NCBI GenBank assembly: GCA_003254925.1
Contig: QANZ01048088.1
Location: 42,241 to 106,240, forward strand
DNA length: 64,000 nucleotides
Direction of reading: 5' to 3'
Source: Chamaecrista fasciculata
Lineage: Eukaryota > Streptophyta > Magnoliopsida > Fabales > Fabaceae
Part shown: positions 58,101 through 64,000 of the stretch, in pieces
How positions within the stretch are numbered: position 1 is the first letter of the stretch
How the letters are laid out: every line of letters starts with the position of its first letter
The notes under the pieces: generated by a model
What the model was told of the DNA's origin: nothing
Seen by the model: the letters and a program-made list of their open reading frames with translations, nothing else
Databases searched by the model: none
Translations under genes and position numbers: made by a program

Positions 58101-59747
58101 GCCAGCCATCATCAACCTAAACATAGGTATCTTTCCTTATCTCTAAAGTACTACTTATTTAGAATTTATTAAGACTAATGTTGAAAAAAAGGTGATTAAT
58201 GTTGGAATAAAAAATGATGTTCTACATTGATTGAAGTATATATATATATATACTGATATACATGTATATATTATATATCAATATAAAATGGGTCCTTTTA
58301 TTGTATAGGGACTACTATCAAAGGAGCCATTGATAACCTTGACCTTGTGTTAAAAACACTTGAAGAAAGTGGTTTTACTTGTGATCGGTTCTATATCCAT
58401 TGTGACGGAGCTCTATTTGGAGTAATGCTTCCTTTCATTCATCGAGTGAGTAACATTGAATTTCAATATAATTCTATATGAGAAAAGATATATAATATCA
58501 CATGCTCGTCATTTAATTAAGTTATATGGAACTCATATATAGTTGGTGTATGTCATTTGTATCTCTTTCTTATAGCATAATATCTATATCTATCATATTG
58601 TTATTTTGGGTAAATTACACTTTAGTACCCTGAGGTATGGAGCAGATTCATTTTGGTATCATGTTCTTTTAAAAGTAACATTTTGGTACCTTGTTTTATT
58701 CGACGTTAGCACTTTGGTACCCAAAATTCTTTTTCCGTTATCTTTTGATAGAATAAGCACGTGCATAGTCAAAAACACGAAATCTACCATCATAAACTCA
58801 TATTTCAACCTAAAAAAAAAAAGAAATTCTTTGCCGTCAAGTACATACTGAATTATGATTTTTGGAGACTGAATCGTGAAATATGAGTTTAGGATGATTG
58901 ATTTCATGTTTTTGACCATGCACATGGTACCAAATTGTAATGACGAATAGAACATGATACCAAAATGTCACTTTTGAAAGAACATGATACCAATGTGGAA
59001 CTCGTCCATAGCTTAAGGTACCAAAGTTTAATTTACCCTATAATTAATATAAACGAGTCTCATTTGCGGCTCTCTCTTATCGCATAATATATATCCATCA
59101 TATTATCATTTAATTACATTAGAGTATCCAAATAACTTGAGATTTAAATATTGGTGGGTGCACAGGCTCCAAAGATTAGTTTCAAGAAACCCATTGGTAG
59201 CATATCTATTTCCGGCCATAAGTTCATAGGGTGTCCTACTCCTTGTGGGGTTGTAATAACTCGTTTACAATATATAGATAGCCTCTCAAGAGATATTGAT
59301 TACATTGCTTCAAGGGATGCTACAATCACAGGAAGCCGTAATGGGCATGCTCCACTATTCCTTTGGTATGCACTTAGGAAGAAAGGTTTTATAGGGATCA
59401 AGAAACAAGTGGAAAAATGCATGGCTAATGCTATTTACTTGCATGATCAACTACGTCATGTTGGAATTAGTTGCATGAAGAATGAGTATAGCAACATTGT
59501 AGTATTTGAGAAGCCTTTAGAAGATGAGTTTATTCGTAGATGGAGTTTGGCTTCCAATGGAAACATAGCACATGTGGTGGTGATGCAACATGTAAGCACT
59601 GAAATGTTGGATTCCTTTGTAACTGAGTTTGCTCACAAACGATCCCTTTGGTTCAAAGATGGAGAGAATAATCATCAATTGCCTTTATGCAGTGCACGTG
59701 ATGTTGGTGTTTCCAACTGCCTTTGTAAAATGCATATAAATTCATAA
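55137..59747 (+). CDS. SDC: Serine/histidine decarboxylase-like PLP enzyme (group II decarboxylase), five exons, 439 aa
   Basis: Exons 55137-55311, 55819-56050, 57933-58126, 58309-58445 and 59166-59747 all have GT-AG borders and join in frame to 439 residues with a stop at 59745. Recognisable blocks: [15 protein letters not shown] (59-), [14 protein letters not shown] (121-), [17 protein letters not shown] (148-) with the PLP-stacking His about 152, HCDGALFG (231-238) with Asp233 facing the PLP ring, and SISGHKFIG with the PLP Lys at 265. Then come [15 protein letters not shown] and FIRRWSLA. Plant SDC makes ethanolamine from serine in the cytosol. Tomato-type HDC relatives are close, so the substrate cannot be fixed by eye. 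The length is about 40 residues under the usual SDC, the difference lying at the N-terminus. No lesions seen. Introns 1, 2 and 4 hold transposon-like repeats. Confidence 0.88.
55502..55618. mobile_element. hAT-type MITE (117 bp) in intron 1 of the decarboxylase gene
   Basis: Terminal inverted repeats CAAGGTTGCAAATTG and CAATTTGCAACATTG. The flanking ctaaagag (55494-55501) and ctaaggag (55619-55626) form an 8-bp duplication with one mismatch, the TSD length of hAT elements. There is a GC-rich centre (gttgcggccgctatggcaac). Confidence 0.82.
56363..56750. mobile_element. Non-autonomous element with 19-bp perfect TIR in intron 2 (388 bp)
   Basis: GGCAAGAGCTATGAAACAC at 56363 and its exact complement ending at 56750. 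The interior is AT-rich with acacgac/gtgtcgt words. A related fragment without visible TIRs is at about 60240-60360 (tatgaatatgtgtcgtgtc, ccatgcttctta). No TSD is evident. Confidence 0.75.
56761..56859. repeat. Long perfect hairpin in intron 2
   Basis: A 34-bp arm (56761-56794) is perfectly complementary to 56826-56859. The loop begins with a second perfect stem agcccat-aagc-atgggct (56795-56812). The word gcatgggctatattttttat in the loop also occurs at 56693, so the hairpin probably arose by local inverted duplication at the end of the neighbouring element. Confidence 0.88.
56862..57262. mobile_element. Inverted-repeat element in intron 2
   Basis: Left arm (agtataaacttggtcttata, ttcctaatttgg, ggtctcaatttgatcacata) and right arm (gagatcaaattgggaactga, gagaccaagtttgcactttg) are inverted and moderately diverged. 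Same class as the repeat at 54616-55008. No coding capacity. Confidence 0.65.
57263..57932. other. Remainder of intron 2, AT-rich
   Basis: No gene or clear repeat. Ends at the acceptor tgcaaatag/gag of exon 3. Confidence 0.6.
58608..59038. mobile_element. Inverted-repeat element in intron 4 (431 bp)
   Basis: The left arm starts GGGTAAATTACACTTTAGTACC and the right arm ends in GGTACCAAAGTTTAATTTACCC. Inner arm words also mirror (ggtatcatgttcttttaaaa / gaaagaacatgataccaatg; cacgaaatc / gatttcatg). The two sides are flanked by copies of a ~70-bp repeat (58545-58607 and 59041-59115: tctttcttatagcataatat / ctctcttatcgcataatat). No short TSD is clear. Confidence 0.8.
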
Positions 59748-61029
59748 TTCTTCGGTATTATGTTGAACAAGAACTTGCTTAAAAGTGTTTGGTCTTAATT
59801 AGTTGGCTATTTCCATGATTAACTTCAGAATTTTCTGTATAAGTTTCCTAGATGAATGTGTGTAGGATCACTAATAACTTGCACCTATGCTATTATTCAC
59901 AATAATGAAGTTTATATTGTGGTGTTGTTATCTCCTCAATCGTTTATATGTTCTAATTGGTTTTGTCTTATCTTCACCCTTTGCTTCCTTTATCCCCTAG
60001 ATTTTTTTTATTAATATTATTAATTAGTAGTTTATGAACTAATCTTCTCACTTCTCTTTTATTTTCTGTTACAATATGCAATTAATATCTACATTTTACT
60101 ATTTTTTAAACATGTTGTGGGTTGTTTACAAGTTTTTTTATTTTAAAAAATATTCCCGATAATAAATAAGCCAATTCACCTTGAACGAAACTAAAATGAA
60201 TTAGAGTTATTTAACAACCTCTCAAAGACCAGGCCAAAAAAANTATATTTTAAAATTTATGAATATGTGTCGTGTCAGTGTCGTACGGGTGTCGGACACT
60301 GACACGTGTCCGACACGGCGACACGCCCTCCAAATGAAGTGTCCATGCTTCTTAGTAGAACGAATTAACAAGTAGAATTTGTGAGAAAGAACGAGAAATA
60401 AATAATTGAGAAAAAATATATTAAAAAGTGTATAACTATGTTTTGCGTTGATCTGAATTAACTACAAAAGAAATTAAAGAACATATACAACTGTCGCCAT
60501 ATGAAAGATCAGAATGATTTACAAATTTCATGATAAGCAAACTAAAGCTATCTACTCAAATTCTAATACTACCTTATTATAGCTAACAAATTAATTTGTA
60601 ACCACCTAGGGAAACTATAACCCATCCAAAGCAAATCCTCTATCTAAAGACAACTACAAAACTCAAAAAGAACAAAAGACTATACCAATGAATATTATGC
60701 TTTAGTTATCCCAAAACTAACAAATTTATGTAAATCCATTTGTTAAAATCGTCAAAAAGTAGGGAACCAAACAAGAACACAAACTTCAAAATTTAGGCTT
60801 GAACATCATATTTTGTTTGGAGCTTTTTTTTTTTAAATAAATAAAGTTGTCATTTTTGTAAATAAAATAAGTTTTGTGGTTCCAAGAGAAAAGTAAAAAA
60901 AGTAGGGTTACAAAAAGTTTCAATGCAAAAATTATAGAAGAATATCGAAAGAGAACATGTTTTAAGAAGTGTTGGAAAGGAGGCACTTTATTAAAAATAA
61001 ATAAATGAAGGGACAAAAACACCATGTCG
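59748..61029. other. 3' flank of the decarboxylase gene and intergenic DNA
   Basis: A possible polyadenylation signal aataatgaag is at 59902. 60240-60360 is a diverged piece of the intron 2 element (56640-56700), with an ambiguous base n at 60243. No further gene is supportable. The open frame at 60786-61025 (minus) is low-complexity. Confidence 0.55.
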
Positions 61030-61471
61030 TGTTAGGGAAAACCCTAGATTAAAACTTAAACCTCAAGATCAATTATGTCAAATCATCAAGAACAAAAACA
61101 ATAGATGCGGAAGCGTACCTAAATTCTCCATAATAATCAACGTCTTTGAATCTTTTGGGTTATTGGTCTTCCAAATTGTTGAGCAATAGTTTTCCTTAAG
61201 AAAGTCTCTCTTCTCTGATAACGGGGCTCAGTAAAGAAACCCTTGCTCCCAATTTGGAGACCATAACCCTATATTTATTTGCACAATGCCCGTATTTCCA
61301 ATTTAGCCCATCATAGAATCAGAAATTATACAAGAGTATCCACACATATTAGCCCATACTTTATTAACTTATTGGGCCCATTATAAACTATATGAGCCAC
61401 CCTTAATTATGATAGCATCAGACACTCAATTTAATATCTTATTATATTTATATAAGTCCATAAACCTTACA
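61030..61471 (-). repeat. 3' LTR of the right-hand copia element (442 bp)
   Basis: The plus strand starts TGTTAGGGAAAACCC (61030) and ends ACCTTACA (61471). The adjoining atctcccacttgg (61472-61484) is the complement of a typical copia polypurine tract. The flanking tgtcg (61025-61029) would be the TSD, but its partner is outside the window. Confidence 0.75.
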
Positions 61472-61592
61472 ATCTCCCACTTGGACTATATAAATATATA
61501 TACTTTAAACCGTAATTGGGTGTCACCGTAAAACTTTATGAGCTCAAAATTTGCTATCAAACCAAATTACCAAAGTATGCATGAACAATCTC

Positions 61593-61780
61593 GTATGGAT
61601 GTGTGGCATGGAAATAATATGTAATATTATTGGCATGGAAATAATATGTAATATTATTTCCAAAGCGATTTTTGTCACATTTATTGCGTAACTAAACCTT
61701 CCTTGATCACATATATCAACACAATCAAATGACATAGATCAAGTATGGATGTGTGGCATGGAAATAATATGTAATATTAT
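61593..61780. repeat. Direct repeats of a 38-bp word in the copia 3' region
   Basis: gtatggatgtgtggcatgga plus aataatatgtaatattat occurs at 61593 and 61743. The inner tggcatggaaataatatgta also follows the first copy in tandem near 61631. These lie between the RNase H end and the LTR. Confidence 0.85.
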
Positions 61781-61842
61781 CTGTTCATGATTATTTCCAA
61801 GTGGTCCACCTTAAAACTTTATGAGATCAAATTGAATTACAT

Positions 61843-63400
61843 TCAAAGTGTCAACCGAAACCTTATTTCTGCAGAAAATAAACCGAATTTATCCTTAAAC
61901 CGAAATGCCATAAAAATTTGTCTATAACAAACGAACAACTTTTCAAACTCCCACTGAAACTGAATTTCCTTAAATACCTTAACTCCCACATGAGCAGTAT
62001 GCTCACAAAAGACTGTGGGAGACAAAACCTTAAGCGGATCCGCAATCATGGGGTTTGTACCAAAATGTTCTATAGACACCTTACCACTTTGAACCCTTAC
62101 TTTCACAACTAGGAACTTAATGTCAATGTGCTTTGACTTTGCGAAGTTCCTATAGTTGTTGGAATATAAAACAGCAGATTTATTGTCACAAACTTAAGTG
62201 GTCTTTCAATTCCTTTCCAAATTCGCAGCCCTGTGACAAAATTTCGCAGCTATATTCCATAATCAATAAGGTCAGAATCTGAATACCTAATGATCTCAAC
62301 CTTTTCTGACCTCCTGTATATGAGCATATAATGTTTTGTTCTCTATAAATACCGTAAGACTCATTTGGCTGCTTTCCAATGATCCAAACTTGGATCACTT
62401 AAATATTTGTCCAACATCAATATCTAGACATGTACAAACTTATGCATACATAAGACTCCCTACTGCCGAAGCATAAGGGATTTTTTGCATTTCACTTTTC
62501 TTAAAATAATTCTAAGGGCCTCAATCAAGACTAAGCTTGTCTCCTTTAGCCACAGGGGTATCAATTGGTTTACTATTCTACATGTCATTTCTCTTAAGCA
62601 CCTTTTCGATATAGGTCTCTTGCGATAAATCAAGAACACCACGAGGGCGATCCCAATGTATCTGTATGACTAATACAAAAGATGCTTCACCAAGATCTTT
62701 CATCTCAAAGTTTCTTGCTAGAAATGTCTTAGTTTCAAGCAACAATTCTATATCGTTGCTGGCAAGCAGTATGTCAACAACATATAAAACCAAAAATAAA
62801 CTGTTTGCTCCCACTGAATTTATGTACACACAATCATCAACCAAATTCATCTCAAAACCGAACAAGAAGACATTTTGGTGAAATTTGTAGTACTACTGAA
62901 CAGATGGTTAAGTCCATAGATGTATTTCTTTAATTTACAAATAATTGAAATTACACTTTTCATCTCTAGTGGACTTCCTTAATGACAATGGTTCTAGAGG
63001 TTGTAGAGTTTGTCCTTCTAAAATTATTTCGTAAACCTGAACAGGAAGGTCTGTGACATTGTCTTGAACCAAAGTTGCTTCTCGAATAATACCAAGTATT
63101 ATAAAACTGATCCTGATAATCATCGATTGCAATTGAGAAATATTAGAATATTCCCTTTCAAGACAAAATCCTTAATCCTTTCCCCACCCGCAAACTCAAC
63201 ATCCTTAAAGAACCAAGCACTACCGTCTAAAAAATAACTTTAGTTGTGAGATCATAAAATTTGCAACCCTTGAATCTATTGGAATACCCAATCAATAAAC
63301 AAACACAAGTGTCCTGTTTCTCCTTTTGGAGATATATCTCAATCTCTTGTGTCACAAAGAAGCTGAATACTTTAGCGGTTAATTTGGGTCTTTTTTTTTA
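61843..63400 (-). pseudogene. Copia pol remnant: integrase end, RT, RNase H
   Basis: Near 63310 the minus strand shows VCLLIGYSNRFKGCKFYDL (end of integrase). SLRKSTRDEKCNFNYL is near 62980. RT at 62865-62578 has FGFEMNLVDDCVYINSVGAN, LFLVLYVVDILLASNDIELL (the catalytic YVDD reads YVVD), NFEMKDLGEASFV and LDLSQETYIEKVL. The RNase H end has ERVQSGKVSIEH-like MKVRVQSGKVSIEHFGTNPM and IADPLKVLSP at 62106-62030. Many stops are present. The loss of the first catalytic Asp of YVDD alone would inactivate RT. Confidence 0.85.
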
Positions 63401-63589
63401 TCAACATGAAAATATGGATTATTGAATCCTAATAAAGAACCAAAACGAACCGAATTTGAATTTTGAAAGAGACAAAAACTTCACTTTACAAAATCATTTA
63501 ATTTGCTCAATGCTGAAACAAAAAAAATAACAAAACTCTTATGAAATACGAACCAAGAAAAAAGTTTCAATCAAAACCAAATAAAAAAT

Positions 63590-63950
63590 TGGTTCTTAAC
63601 AATAACCCTAATGCCCTGATTGATTCAACCTTAATCGTCTTGCCGTCACCTTACAATGATGTATCTTTCACCATCATTTGACTTTTGACAATTCAGGTAA
63701 TCATACATAGACACATTGATGTAATTTGGCGCACTGAATCTTTCACCATATGTGTCTATAGTCTAAATTCAAATTAACCTTTGACTAAACAAAATTAAGA
63801 AGCATATCTTTCTTAGCACGCCATGCGTGATAATTGGTACAATGCCTCTTCACATGACCTTTTAGCTCCACTACAGAAACAATTATCCTAAGTTTGTTCC
63901 TTATATTGTTTCTATTGTGGTCCTATATATTCAGCTTCTTTAACTTTATT
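63590..63950 (-). pseudogene. Copia gag end and protease remnant
   Basis: HVKRHCTNYHAWRAKKDMLL at 63865-63800 corresponds to the gag zinc-knuckle end of this copia type. INVSMYDYLNC and NDGERYIIV (63720-63655) correspond to the segment after the protease active site. Integrase sequence expected next is missing: only about 200 bp of unrelated DNA separates this from the integrase end at 63400. Confidence 0.6.
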
Positions 63951-63956
63951 TTTCTT

Positions 63957-64000
63957 CACTACAAAAAAAGTGGCATTTAGTGGCGGTTTTTTTTACATTT
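63957..64000 (+). mobile_element. Probable left terminus of a second CACTA element (cut by window)
   Basis: CACTACAAAAAAAGTGGCAT followed by tagtggcggtt has the form of a plant CACTA terminus (CACTACAA with A-run). It follows directly on the copia gag remnant, as if inserted in it. Only 44 bp are visible. Confidence 0.5.

Larger units (their letters stand above)
61030..64000 (-). mobile_element. Ty1/copia retrotransposon, incomplete in window and internally deleted
   Basis: On the minus strand, fragments appear in copia order from right to left: gag knuckle and protease (63660-63880), end of integrase (63200-63400), RT (62578-62865), RNase H end (61990-62110), polypurine tract and 3' LTR (61030-61471). 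The 5' LTR and most of gag lie beyond 64000. It is a different family from the 38-48 kb element: the LTR is short, about 442 bp. Confidence 0.85.

Overview
This window is nuclear DNA from a flowering plant, most likely a eudicot. The evidence is plant-type Ty3/gypsy (Tat-like) and Ty1/copia retrotransposons, CACTA, hAT and Mutator-type DNA transposons, plant LINEs with a zf-RVT plus RNase H tail, GT-AG introns, AT-rich intergenic DNA, and one conventional host gene of the plant serine/histidine decarboxylase family. I cannot name the species. About three quarters of the window is transposon-derived, and nearly all transposon genes are broken.

Layout. 1-5.8 kb: a copia-type LTR remnant and two LINE 3' fragments, one split by a solo LTR. 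5.8-23.6 kb: a full-length minus-strand Ty3/gypsy element with 603-bp LTRs and target-site duplication (TSD) cctca. It carries degenerate gag-PR-RT-RNase H-INT on the minus strand, a degenerate gene on the opposite strand near its 3' LTR, a possible 198-bp intron in pol, and three solo LTRs (2.0-2.4 kb each, each with a perfect 5-bp TSD) nested in it. 23.6-25.9 kb: a second copy of the gypsy insertion site, an inverted duplication of a His-rich gene fragment with a repression-like motif, and the tail of a hAT transposase. 26.0-36.3 kb: a CACTA (En/Spm) element with a TNP2-like and a Transposase_24-like gene, lacking its extreme right end. 36.3-38.1 kb: a LINE fragment and a MULE transposase tail. 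38.4-48.1 kb: a Ty1/copia element with 2.3-kb LTRs. Its LTR family is the one that left the solo LTRs upstream. 48.5-49.5 kb: a Mutator-like inverted-repeat element (9-bp TSD) with a GC-rich core. 49.5-55.1 kb: gene-poor DNA with a LINE RT relic, a 670-bp tandem duplication and inverted repeats. 55.1-59.7 kb: an apparently intact five-exon pyridoxal-phosphate decarboxylase gene (439 aa) whose introns hold several inverted-repeat elements. 61.0-64.0 kb: a minus-strand copia element running off the window with part of pol deleted, and probably the end of a second CACTA element at the right edge.

The decarboxylase gene is the only gene I would call functional from sequence. The rest records nested insertion, LTR-LTR recombination and decay. 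The items most worth following are the possible gypsy pol intron between RT and RNase H (16967-17164), the foldback at 24767-25133 that could make small RNAs, and the Mutator-like element with a captured-looking core.
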